Source: an uncultured Oscillospiraceae bacterium
Lineage (GTDB): Bacteria > Bacillota > Clostridia > Oscillospirales > Oscillospiraceae
Direction: 5' to 3'
NCBI GenBank assembly: GCA_947585425.1
Contig: CANPWZ010000005.1
Span: 1-64,000, forward strand
Length of the DNA: 64,000 bases
The translations under genes and the position numbers were made by a program. The notes below the pieces were generated by a model. It was not told the DNA's origin, ran no database searches, and was given only the letters and a program-made list of their open reading frames with translations. This document shows, one piece after another, positions 28,047 through 36,330 of this stretch (position 1 is its first letter; every line of letters begins with the position of its first letter).

Positions 28047-29177
28047 CTATGATTGATAGTCCAGCCAGTCGTTCAGCAGGCACCGGGACAGGTCCCAGCT
28101 CTCCTTCCACCACTCGTCTGGCTTTTCCGTGCGGCTGCGGAGCAACTGGTAGTTCCAGTAGATGTGCCCCGCCGCCCTGCTCCAGGCGTCCAGCTGGAGG
28201 GCGGACATCTCCCGGTAGCGGTCGTGGCGAACCTTGTCTGCCTCTTTGGCCAGCATGACGGGCCTGGGCTGCTTTTCAGCGTACTTGTTGCAGATGCACC
28301 ACTCCCCCACGATGACCGGGGTGTGTCTCTGCACCTTGTCGATGAGCCGCTTCTGGGAGTCGATGTAGATCTTATAGACCCAGGGCTTGTGGATGGGCAC
28401 GAAATTCTCCATGGCGAACACATAGATGTGGGTGTCCAGGGCCACGTTCTCCATGCCCTCTTTTACGAAGAAGTCCTTCCAGGCTCCCAGTCGGAACCCG
28501 TCGTGAAACACGATGACTTTCTCTTTAGGAAGGATTGCCCGCAGCCGCCGGTACACATCCCGGTAGAATTGCTTGAGGAAAGGCATGGGAACGTGCCCGG
28601 AGCCCTTGGCCTCCTCCTTGTCCTCCGCCTTGCCGGTGGAGGGGGCGGTGATATACACCAGCCAGCTGATGGGCTCGTTGAGGGCCTCGATACCATAGAG
28701 GCCGGGCCGCTGCCCGTACCTTTGGGCCAGCCGCTCCAGCACGGTAATCTCGAACTCCACCTCGTCGGAGTTTTTGCACCACTTGCATACTCCCGTCAGG
28801 CCGCCGTTGTCGTATCCGTTCTGGCTGCCGGGGCAGGTGTGCAGGTCGATCAGGATCTGCAATCCGTACTTTTCCGCCCAGTCAAATGCCTTATCCAAAT
28901 ACTCCACACAGCCGGGGTACGGAGGCCGGTCCCCGAAGATGAAATAGGGCACGGGGATGCGCACCAGGGTCAGCCCGTGGGCCGCGATGAAGGCGAAGTC
29001 CTCCTCGGTGACATAGGTGTCCCGGTGCTCTTTCAATTTCGCGGCAAGCTGGTCGGCGGGCAGCTTCCGGCCCAGCCAGATCTCATCCTCTGCGCCGGTG
29101 CCCTCAAACAGCTTCGGGTTCATCCATTTCTCCAGGACCAGCCAGTTCCCCAGATTTGTCCCTTTGATTTTTTCCAT
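28047..29177 (-). CDS. GH5 family glycosidase (exo-glucanase/endoglucanase type)
   Basis: The start chosen is the ATG at 29177, which has GGAGG five bases upstream. Longer frames would run through a hairpin. The 376-residue product shows GH5 features: KGTNLGNWLVLEKWM, VRIPVPYFIF, DLHTCPGSQNG near 111, acid/base Glu168 in EALNEPISW, and nucleophile Glu292 in VIVGEWCI. The N-terminal GTNLGNWLVLE resembles exo-beta-1,3-glucanase-like GH5s. It has no signal peptide, so it is probably cytoplasmic and active on imported oligosaccharides. It heads the GH5-GH30-esterase-symporter unit, only 68 bp after the repeat membrane protein. Confidence 0.88.
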   Translation of the reverse strand: MEKIKGTNLGNWLVLEKWMNPKLFEGTGAEDEIWLGRKLPADQLAAKLKEHRDTYVTEEDFAFIAAHGLTLVRIPVPYFIFGDRPPYPGCVEYLDKAFDWAEKYGLQILIDLHTCPGSQNGYDNGGLTGVCKWCKNSDEVEFEITVLERLAQRYGQRPGLYGIEALNEPISWLVYITAPSTGKAEDKEEAKGSGHVPMPFLKQFYRDVYRRLRAILPKEKVIVFHDGFRLGAWKDFFVKEGMENVALDTHIYVFAMENFVPIHKPWVYKIYIDSQKRLIDKVQRHTPVIVGEWCICNKYAEKQPRPVMLAKEADKVRHDRYREMSALQLDAWSRAAGHIYWNYQLLRSRTEKPDEWWKESWDLSRCLLNDWLDYQS

Positions 29178-29197
29178 AGCAGCCTCCATATTTAGTG

Positions 29198-29234
29198 AAA
29201 CGGCCCTCCTCCAACTTGTGAAGGAGGGCCGTTT
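29198..29234 (-). terminator. Perfect 13-bp hairpin before GH5
   Basis: Aaacggccctcct (29198-29210) pairs exactly with aggagggccgttt (29222-29234) around an 11-base loop. It starts 11 bases after the upstream stop codon and ends about 10 bases before the GH5 ribosome-binding site. The T-run is short, so partial termination or attenuation is likely. Confidence 0.6.
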
Positions 29235-29244
29235 GACGCTTGAT

Positions 29245-31962
29245 TTACGGCATATCAGCCGCAGGGATGGTGAAGTCACCCACCAGCTGGTCGCTTACAG
29301 AACTGACATAGTGGAGCTTCAGGGGATCGCCCTCGGCGGTCGCAGCAACGCTGTTGGCGTTGGTGACAGTGAGCACGCCGCCCTCGTAGGTGTAGGTGCC
29401 GGGGTCCTCCACGCCGTAGGATTCAAATTTGAACACATAGGTGCCATCGGCGTTGAAGGTAATGGTGGTGCCGCCGTCGTCGCTGGTGAAGGTCACGCCC
29501 TCGCCGGAACCACCCTGGCCGCCGCTGAGGACAGCTTCCAGATCGGCGGCGGCGATGGTGAAGTCGCCGGTGAGTTGGTCGCTCATGGAGCTGACGTAGT
29601 GGAGCTTCAGGGGATCGCCCTCGGCGGTCACCGCATCGCCGTTGGCGTTGGTGACGGTGAGCACGCCGCCCTCATAGGTGTAGGTGCCTGGGTCTTCCAC
29701 GCCGTAGGACTCGAACTTGAACACGTAGGTACCGTCGGCATTGAAGGTAATGGTGGTGCCGCCGTCATCACTGGTGAAAGTCACACCCTCACCGGCTCCG
29801 CCGCCCTGGCCGCCGCTGAGAGCGGCCTCCAGATCGGCGGCGGCGATGGTGAAGTCGCCGGTGAGCTGTTCGCTCATGGAGCTGACGTAGTGGAGCTTCA
29901 GGGGGTCGCCCTCGGCGGTCACAGCATCACCGTTGGCGTTGGTGACGGTGAGCACACCACCCTCAAAGGTGTAGGTGCCGGGGTCCTCTACGCCATAGGA
30001 CTCAAACTTGAACACATAGGTGCCGTCGGCGTTGAAGGTGATGGTGGTGCCGCCATCGTCGCTGGTGAAGGTCACACCCTCGCCGGAACCGCCCTGGCCG
30101 CCGCTGAGCAACCCTTCCAGGTCGGCGGCGTTCACGGTGAAGTCGCCGGTGAGCTGTTCGCTGACGCCGCTCACATAGTGGAATTTCAGCGGATCGCCCT
30201 CGGCGGTCACAGCATCGCCGTTGGCGTTGGTGACGGTGAGCACGCCGCCCTCGTAGGTGTAGGTACCGGGGTCTTCCACACCGTAGGACTCAAACTTGAA
30301 CACGTAGGTGCCGTCGGCGTTGAAGGTCATTGTGGTCGCCCCGTCATCGGAGGTCACAGTCAGGCCATCCGCAGCGGGAGGCTCCTCGCCGCCGTCCGCC
30401 CTGGCGTAGGTGACGATGGCTCCGTCGGCCAGGGTCCACACGGTTTCAGGCACAAAGTCCAGCACGGCGGGCTCGGTATCGCTGTCGTACACGCCGTCGT
30501 CGGTCTTGCCGTTGACGTTGGCGCCCACGGCGTCCTTCAGCTGGCCGGAATAGGTGTCTGTCTCCATGGTGAACACCGCGTGGGTGGGCACGGAGGTGGT
30601 GTATGCGCCGTCACCGTTGTCGGTGTAAGTGCCCACGGCCTCCATAGTCAGGGTCTGGCCCAGGCCGGAGGGATCGCCCAGCTCCACCCGCTTGCCGTTT
30701 TCCACCACATAGCAGTCGGAGAACAGGGTGTAGTTGCCGCCGCCGTCCAGAGTCAGAGTGACATCCACATACAGGCGGCTGTCCACCTTGGCGATGCCCA
30801 GGAAGTTGGCGCCCAGGAATTGATAGTCAGGCGCGTCTTCCAGGTTGCCGTTGTTCTGGTTGAAGGAGATGGTATAGGTCCCGCCACCGGCGCCGGCCTC
30901 CCGGTAGGTGACGATGGCGCCGTCCCCCAGGGTCCAGACCGTCTCAGGCACGAAGTCCAGTACGGCGGGCTCAGTATCGCTGTCATACACGCCGTCGTCG
31001 GTCTTGCCGTTGACGTTAAGACCCACGGCGTCTTTCAGCTGAGCGGAATAGGTATCGGTCTCAATGGTGAGGACCGCGTGCGCGGGGGTGCCGGTGGTAA
31101 CGGTGCCGTCGTCATTGGCGACATAGGTGCCCGCAGCCTCCATAGTCAGAGTCTGGCCCAGGCCGGAGGGATCGCCCAGTTCCACCCGTTTGCCGTTTTC
31201 CACCACATAGCAGTCGGAGAAAATGGTGTAATTCCCACTGCCGTCCAGGGTGAGGGTCACATCCACATACATACGGCTGTCCATTTTGGCGATGCCTAAG
31301 AAGTTAGCGCCCAGGAACTGATATTTGGGGGCGTTGTCCAGGTTGCCGTTGTTCTCGTTGAAGGAGATGGTATAGGTCCCGCCGGCGCCGCCGGGAGTCC
31401 TGCCGCCTGCGCCCTTCCAGGCCAGGTTATAGGTGGGGATGAGCACCGCCAGCAGCACCGCCAGCGCGGTGACGCCGAATCCGGCGCTCCGGGCGATAGC
31501 CCTGCCCTTGGCGGGCTTTTCGCCCTCAACGACGGGTTTGTCCTTAGCGAAGGAGCCAACGATGATGTAAACGGCGGAGACCAGCATGAGGATGCAGGAG
31601 GCCAGAGACATATAGATGGCTTCCTCGCCGCCGTGGCCGGAATCGTAGTCGGAGACGATGCAGTTGCCGATGCCCTCTACACGGTCGCCCAGCAGCAGAG
31701 CGGCGGCCCCGGCCAGACAGCCGATGGCCACAAAGGGCAGGAACTTGGGCCAGAGGGCGCCGGGGAACTTCGCCCGGAGGATCAGGGCGGCGATCTCCAC
31801 GACGATGGCCCCGGCCAGCAGGCCGGTGATCAGGGTGGACTGCATCTGTCCGTAGGTGTAGTAGCCGGTGGTAAAGTTCAGGCCGAACAGCACCGCAGCG
31901 GCCGCGGCCAGGATCAGCGCGACAATGCCGGCGGTCAGCTCAAATCCGTTCCGTTTGGTCAT
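29245..31962 (-). CDS. Five-TM membrane protein with extracellular repeat domains
   Basis: The ATG at 31962 (905 residues) has GGAGG eight bases upstream; a GTG at 31968 overlaps the GH3 stop but is too close to the site. About five transmembrane segments lie in residues 8-180. Two ~155-residue repeats follow (TYTISFNENNGNLDNAP ... ETVWTLGDGAIVTY), then four ~96-residue repeats (VTFTSDDGGTTITFNADG ... GDFTIAAADLEAALSGG). The smaller repeat shares its plan (DGTYxFxF, GTYTYEGGVLTV, GDPLKLHYV) with the lipoproteins of this window. An odd number of segments would place the repeats outside the cell. It is translationally adjacent to GH3 copy 3 and presumably acts with it. The family is not recognised. 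Confidence 0.85.
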   Translation of the reverse strand: MTKRNGFELTAGIVALILAAAAAVLFGLNFTTGYYTYGQMQSTLITGLLAGAIVVEIAALILRAKFPGALWPKFLPFVAIGCLAGAAALLLGDRVEGIGNCIVSDYDSGHGGEEAIYMSLASCILMLVSAVYIIVGSFAKDKPVVEGEKPAKGRAIARSAGFGVTALAVLLAVLIPTYNLAWKGAGGRTPGGAGGTYTISFNENNGNLDNAPKYQFLGANFLGIAKMDSRMYVDVTLTLDGSGNYTIFSDCYVVENGKRVELGDPSGLGQTLTMEAAGTYVANDDGTVTTGTPAHAVLTIETDTYSAQLKDAVGLNVNGKTDDGVYDSDTEPAVLDFVPETVWTLGDGAIVTYREAGAGGGTYTISFNQNNGNLEDAPDYQFLGANFLGIAKVDSRLYVDVTLTLDGGGNYTLFSDCYVVENGKRVELGDPSGLGQTLTMEAVGTYTDNGDGAYTTSVPTHAVFTMETDTYSGQLKDAVGANVNGKTDDGVYDSDTEPAVLDFVPETVWTLADGAIVTYARADGGEEPPAADGLTVTSDDGATTMTFNADGTYVFKFESYGVEDPGTYTYEGGVLTVTNANGDAVTAEGDPLKFHYVSGVSEQLTGDFTVNAADLEGLLSGGQGGSGEGVTFTSDDGGTTITFNADGTYVFKFESYGVEDPGTYTFEGGVLTVTNANGDAVTAEGDPLKLHYVSSMSEQLTGDFTIAAADLEAALSGGQGGGAGEGVTFTSDDGGTTITFNADGTYVFKFESYGVEDPGTYTYEGGVLTVTNANGDAVTAEGDPLKLHYVSSMSDQLTGDFTIAAADLEAVLSGGQGGSGEGVTFTSDDGGTTITFNADGTYVFKFESYGVEDPGTYTYEGGVLTVTNANSVAATAEGDPLKLHYVSSVSDQLVGDFTIPAADMP
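29255..30370 (-). repeat. Four ~290-bp coding repeats
   Basis: Four in-frame copies of a ~96-residue beta-rich unit are visible. DNA copies are near-identical in their first two-thirds (ggtgccgtcggcgttgaaggt and neighbours) and vary mainly in the Gly-rich linker. Confidence 0.85.
30390..31385 (-). repeat. Two ~500-bp coding repeats
   Basis: Two in-frame copies of a larger unit are recognised by FLGANFLGIAKxDSRxYVDV, CYVVENGKRVELGDPSGLGQ and DDGVYDSDTEPAVLDFVP in each. Each is about 155 residues and the DNA copies are highly similar. Confidence 0.8.
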
Positions 31963-31964
31963 GG

Positions 31965-34900
31965 TCACTGCCTCCTTTCCTTGCGGTCAAATACAATGAA
32001 CAGCACGAAGAACGCCGCGAAGCCTATAAGGGTCAGCCCGCCCGCGATTTGGAGGATGGTCACCCAAATCACTTGCGCGCCGCTGGCGGCGGACTCGGGA
32101 GTGATGCCGTTCATCAGGACGCTGTTGGCATAGTAGAACAGCTTGCGGTGGAAGGACTCACGCAGGGCGGACTGGAGGAAGGGGTCCTTCCCCACTTCTT
32201 CCGCGGTCATACCCCACAGCTTGCCGTTGTTGGAGCCGCCCAGCATCATGTCGGTGCCGGCCTCCGCGCACTCGCGGGCCAGGAAGTAGGAGGCGGATTT
32301 CACAGAGTCGGTGATCACATAGCCCTTGAAGCCCCACTCACCCCGGAGGATGCCGTTGATGAGGCCGGGATGGGCGCCGGCGTGGATGCAGCCCACCCGG
32401 TTGAAGGCGGTCATCAGGCCGTGCATATCGCCGGCCCGGATGGCGATCTGGAAGCCGCGCAGCTCGTTCTCACGGGCAGCCTGCTCAGACATAAAGGCGG
32501 CGAGACCGTCACGGTTGGTCTCCTGGTCGTTGAAGGCAAAATGCTTCACGTTGGTGTTCAGCCCCTTGGAGGCCAGCCCCTTGTGGACGTAGGTGGATGT
32601 CATGCCGGTGAGAACGGCGTCCTCGGAATAGTAGCCCACGTTGCGCCCGTTGTAGGGGGTGCGGTGCAGGTTCATGCCGGGGGCATACCAGGTGGTGAAG
32701 CCGGTCCAGAGTGCGTCGTTGCCCACCAGACGGCCCTCCTCCTCCTGGAGCAGGGGGCTGAAAGTGGCGGCCACCACCACGGGACTCACGTACACGTTGG
32801 TGTAATGGCCCTTGGCCGGGTCGCCCTCGGCCACGGCGTAGATGGAGTCCTGAGTGCTCTGGCCCACAGACCCGATGAGGCCCAGAGGGGAGTCGGCCAG
32901 GATTTCCAGCGGCATGGCGATGCCGGGCAGCTCCACCTTGAAGCCCAGGTACTGGTTGATGAGGTCCTCCAGGGTCATCTGCTCGATGACCTGCTCGAAC
33001 AGAGGATCGTCGTACTCCTTGCCGATGAGGTTTGCCATCTTCAGGCCGTTGTCCGCGCCGTAGGTGAACTCGGTGGGGCCGTCATAGCCGGCCAGGGCCG
33101 CCTCGGGATCGTAGGTGGCGTTGCGGAGATAACGGATCATTTCTTCTGTGGCGGTGAGGGAACTCACACTCTGGGGGAAGGTGCCCGCCCAGTCGTTCCG
33201 GGTCAGGTACTTCACGGTGGTCCCGGTGTTCCAGGCGTTCAGGTCCGTACCGCTCAGCTGATTCTGGATGGTCACGCCGTTAGACTCGGTGAGATAGGTA
33301 TCAGAGGCCAGATGCTCGCTGTGGACGTCGCCGGTGGGCTGGAGGGTATCGGCCTTCTCCGGATTCATAGCGGCCAGAACAGCCTGCACCGCGTCGTGGG
33401 CGCCGTTGCCGGTGGCGAACCAGTAGTCGCCGGCGGACAGCATGTAGGCGCCGGAAACGCCGTCATGCTCATAGCCCATGTCGTAGCTATAGATGTCCTT
33501 AGCGTTGAAGGTGATGGTGACCTCCTCGGAGGCGTTGGGCTCCAGCAGTACCACGTCGGCGTAGCTCTGCTCGCCGGCCTCGCCGGTCTTGGCGTAGCCC
33601 ACCAGCTGGATGGCGGCCTTCTCCACGCCGTTCCGCCTGTCGTTGTCGGTGTAGGGGACGGAGACATACAACTGCACCACGTGCTTGGCGGCCGCGGAAC
33701 CGGTGTTGGTCACCTTTACGGTGACAGTGGAATCGGTCTCGCCGGTCCAGTCGATGTTGGCGGCGGTGATCTCCTCGGAGAAGGTGGAGCCCTCCACGCC
33801 GTAGCCGAAGCTATAGGAGACCTCGCTGTCATAGTTCCAGGTGCCGCCGGTGGTGCTCTCCCCGTGGGCTGCCTGGGATGCGTTGCCCTGGCCCAGCACG
33901 GAGTCGAAGTAACGGGTCTCATAATACTTGTAGCCTGTGTAGATGCCCTCCAGCTCCACCAGGTACCAGTCGCTGCGGAGCGCGTGGTTGGAGCTGGTGT
34001 CGATGTCGGCGGCGTTGGCGAAGTTGTAAATGCCAAAGTTCTGGGCCGCCGGGGACAGGGCGGAGTTCACCGCGAAGGTGTCGGCCAGGTGGCCGGAGGG
34101 CAGCACCTCGCCGGAGAGCAACTTGGCGATGCCGTAGGTGCCATATGCGCCAGGGACGCCGATCCAAATGATGCTGTCCACGGCGTCGTCCTTCTTCAGC
34201 TCGTCGATCTCCATGGAGGTGCCGGCGTTCAGCAGCACCACGATCTTGCCGAAGCCCTGGCCCTTGACCCAGTTCAGCAGATCCCGCTCGTCGTTGGACA
34301 GGGACAGGATGTTGCCGGTGGGACTGTTGGAGAACTCAGCGGGGTTGGCCAGGCCGTTGAGGCCGGGGTAGAAGCAGCAACTCTCGCCGGCGTCCCGGCC
34401 GAAAACGATGACGGCCGCGTCCTTGTAGTTCCCCAGCTTGCCCGCGTCATACTTGCTGGCGGGCACCTCATTGACGGTGGCGCCCTGGTCCTGATAACTG
34501 CTGACCACGTTGCCGCCGGAGCCCTTGCCGGGGGCGTAATCCCCCTCCATGTCCTGATAGAACTGGACCATGTCGGGGTTGACCTCAAAGCCGTTGGCCC
34601 CCATGGCGTCCGCCAGGGTGACCACGTTGGACGGGTCGATCAGCTCGCCCATGGAGCCGCCGAACTGCATCTTCGCCCCGCTGCGCATCCCAAACAGAGT
34701 GACCTTGGTGCCGCCCAGGGCGGGAGTCCCCTTCAGCACCACGCTGCCCTCGGCGGCCAGGCGGGTGTTCAGGGCGATCTCCGCGTCGATCAGGGCGGAA
34801 CCGCTCTCAAAGTCGGACTGGTACACATAGTCCGCCGGGTCATCGCTCCGCTGGATGGTGGAGGCAGTGATGCCCAGCAGCTCGTTGACCTTGGAGGACC

Positions 34901-34994
34901 AGCTGTTGGCCACCGACGCCACGATCTGCACAAGCACCAGCAGCGCCAGGAAGATCCCGGCGATGCCCCGGAAAATGTGGCTCTTGCGTTTCAT
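31965..34994 (-). CDS. Membrane-anchored GH3 glycosidase, reversed domain order (copy 3)
   Basis: The start at 34994 (MKRKSHIFRG, AAAGGGG upstream) is preferred over a frame extension to 35027; it gives 1009 residues. Layout is a transmembrane helix (about 8-28), the GH3 C-type domain (GSVVLKGTPALGGTKVTLFG) and a fibronectin III-like domain (DSTVTVKVTNTGSAAAKHVV). The catalytic barrel follows, with LHRTPYNGRNVGYYSEDAVL and KHFAFNDQETNRDG. Likely nucleophile Asp896 is in V-I-T-D-S-V, and a C-terminal helix (about 978-1000) follows. The usual FEYYSEDP is changed to VGYYSEDA, a sign of altered specificity. It overlaps the repeat membrane protein region and lies between it and lipoprotein B. Confidence 0.9.
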   Translation of the reverse strand: MKRKSHIFRGIAGIFLALLVLVQIVASVANSWSSKVNELLGITASTIQRSDDPADYVYQSDFESGSALIDAEIALNTRLAAEGSVVLKGTPALGGTKVTLFGMRSGAKMQFGGSMGELIDPSNVVTLADAMGANGFEVNPDMVQFYQDMEGDYAPGKGSGGNVVSSYQDQGATVNEVPASKYDAGKLGNYKDAAVIVFGRDAGESCCFYPGLNGLANPAEFSNSPTGNILSLSNDERDLLNWVKGQGFGKIVVLLNAGTSMEIDELKKDDAVDSIIWIGVPGAYGTYGIAKLLSGEVLPSGHLADTFAVNSALSPAAQNFGIYNFANAADIDTSSNHALRSDWYLVELEGIYTGYKYYETRYFDSVLGQGNASQAAHGESTTGGTWNYDSEVSYSFGYGVEGSTFSEEITAANIDWTGETDSTVTVKVTNTGSAAAKHVVQLYVSVPYTDNDRRNGVEKAAIQLVGYAKTGEAGEQSYADVVLLEPNASEEVTITFNAKDIYSYDMGYEHDGVSGAYMLSAGDYWFATGNGAHDAVQAVLAAMNPEKADTLQPTGDVHSEHLASDTYLTESNGVTIQNQLSGTDLNAWNTGTTVKYLTRNDWAGTFPQSVSSLTATEEMIRYLRNATYDPEAALAGYDGPTEFTYGADNGLKMANLIGKEYDDPLFEQVIEQMTLEDLINQYLGFKVELPGIAMPLEILADSPLGLIGSVGQSTQDSIYAVAEGDPAKGHYTNVYVSPVVVAATFSPLLQEEEGRLVGNDALWTGFTTWYAPGMNLHRTPYNGRNVGYYSEDAVLTGMTSTYVHKGLASKGLNTNVKHFAFNDQETNRDGLAAFMSEQAARENELRGFQIAIRAGDMHGLMTAFNRVGCIHAGAHPGLINGILRGEWGFKGYVITDSVKSASYFLARECAEAGTDMMLGGSNNGKLWGMTAEEVGKDPFLQSALRESFHRKLFYYANSVLMNGITPESAASGAQVIWVTILQIAGGLTLIGFAAFFVLFIVFDRKERRQ

Positions 34995-35086
34995 AACATA
35001 CCCCTTTCTTTCCCATATATCGTGCAAAATGGGGAATTTGCGCTGCGCAATCCTTTCCCCATTGATAGTACATTGCTACAAGATGA

Positions 35087-35118
35087 ACGCCGGGGCCGGA
35101 ACGAACCGGCCCCGGCGT
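35087..35118 (-). terminator. Hairpin after lipoprotein B
   Basis: Acgccggggccgg (35087-35099) pairs perfectly with ccggccccggcgt (35106-35118) around aacgaa. It lies 94 bases beyond the lipoprotein B stop. It nearly duplicates the hairpin after lipoprotein A. Confidence 0.65.
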
Positions 35119-35211
35119 GTGCTGGATTTCACGCAAATTCGATTTTACTGGATAGCTGACAAATCGTGCACCGCTCGCGGTTCTTTCGCGCCGTTGATGA
35201 TACGTATGTGA

Positions 35212-36183
35212 TCAGGGCGTATAGGTGCCGGAGGCGCCCAGAGCCGGACCCCAAACGCTGGAGGCAGCGGTGAAGTCTACGACCAGCTGGGAATTGATCA
35301 GGGCGGTGAACGTGAACTTCAGCGCGTTATCATCCGCCTCGTCCACAGCGCCGGTCATCTCATTGCCCTCAGCGTCGATGACGGTGAGCTGCCAGTTCTC
35401 CCACTTCCAGGTGCCGGACTCGCTGACCGCGCCATCCATATAGCTGAAGTCATAGGTACCGTCCTTGTTGAAGACGAGAGTGGCATAACCATCCCAGGCG
35501 AAAAGCTCTTCGCTCTCACCGGCCTCGCCGCCGCCTTCGCCTGCGGGAACGGCGGTGGCAGTGCCGTCGTCGTTCAGGGTGAAGGTGTTCTGAGCCAAGC
35601 TGGCCCAAACCTGGGCGTTGCCTTCGGTCTGCTCTTTCACGGTCAGAACATTGCCCACCACTTCGCAGGAACCCTTCACGGTCATGCCCATGGCGTCCAC
35701 GGTGAGGGACTTCTGATCGGCGGAAACGGTGAGGGTCACATCAGCGTCGCTGATGACGGTGGTGTAAACCTTCTCGCCGCCCTCATCGGCGCCCCCGACG
35801 GGAACGGCGGTGGCGGTGCCGTCATCGTTCAGGGTGAAGGTGTTCTTGGACAGGCTGGCCCAGACCTGGGCGTTGCCTTCGGTCTGCTCTTTCACGGTCA
35901 GAACGTTGTCTACCACTTCGCAGGAACCCTTCACGGTCATGCCCATGGCGTCGACCTGGAGAGACTTCTGGTCAGCGGAAACGGTGAGGGTCACATCGGC
36001 GTCGCTGATGACGGTGGTGTAGACCTTCTCGCCGCCCTCGTTGCCGCTGGGCGTCTGCGCCTCAGAGGGCGCGACGGACTCAGCGGGAGGGGTGGACTCG
36101 GCACCGGGGTTGCTGGCGGGGCCGCAGGCGGCCAGGGCGAACACCATAACCAAGGCCAGCAGCAGAGCAATCAGTTTCTTCAT
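35212..36183 (-). CDS. Repeat lipoprotein B
   Basis: This 323-residue protein starts with a lipoprotein signal (MKKLIALLLALVMVFALAACGP) and a Pro/Ser/Glu linker. Two 85-residue repeats follow that are almost identical to those of lipoprotein A (255-bp period). The C-terminal ~95 residues are different from A: ATLVFNKDGTYDFSY, SESGTWKWENWQLTVIDAEG and ALKFTFTALINSQLVVDF. This matches the ~90-residue module found in lipoprotein C, the first lipoprotein and the membrane repeat protein. AAGGAGG precedes the start. It sits between the two-component system and GH3 copy 3 on one strand. A surface partner of GH3 is the inferred role. Confidence 0.88.
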   Translation of the reverse strand: MKKLIALLLALVMVFALAACGPASNPGAESTPPAESVAPSEAQTPSGNEGGEKVYTTVISDADVTLTVSADQKSLQVDAMGMTVKGSCEVVDNVLTVKEQTEGNAQVWASLSKNTFTLNDDGTATAVPVGGADEGGEKVYTTVISDADVTLTVSADQKSLTVDAMGMTVKGSCEVVGNVLTVKEQTEGNAQVWASLAQNTFTLNDDGTATAVPAGEGGGEAGESEELFAWDGYATLVFNKDGTYDFSYMDGAVSESGTWKWENWQLTVIDAEGNEMTGAVDEADDNALKFTFTALINSQLVVDFTAASSVWGPALGASGTYTP

Positions 36184-36214
36184 TTCTTTTCCTCCTTAAT
36201 ATTGTATTCGTGCG

Positions 36215-36243
36215 ATCATACCCGCCTGTTCACTATGCGTAAA
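36215..36243 (-). promoter_or_regulatory. Candidate promoter of lipoprotein B
   Basis: On the minus strand TTTACG (36238-36243), a 17-base spacer and TATGAT (36215-36220) precede the gene. The -35 is only a partial match. The -10 neighbourhood GGGTATGATCG is conserved upstream of lipoprotein A. Confidence 0.45.
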
Positions 36244-36262
36244 CAAGTGGGTCAGTCTGTCT

Positions 36263-36319
36263 AAAACATACAAAAATGCGTGGCCCCCCGCAAGAGGAAC
36301 CACGCAAATTGCCGTTTTT
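36263..36319 (-). promoter_or_regulatory. Conserved hairpin/T-run leader element, copy B
   Basis: On the minus strand tgcgtggttcctc pairs with ggggggccacgca around ttgc (36277-36306), three pairs being G-U, then TTTTTGTATGTTTT. It begins 12 bases after the sensor kinase stop and lies upstream of lipoprotein B. It may end the kinase transcript, regulate the lipoprotein, or both. Confidence 0.7.
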
Positions 36320-36330
36320 ATCACCGATAT

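Noticed and set aside
32049..35159. 1036-codon plus-strand frame opposite GH3 copy 3
   Set aside because: The same GC-shadow effect applies; the minus strand has a complete GH3 gene with signal, motifs and ribosome-binding site.
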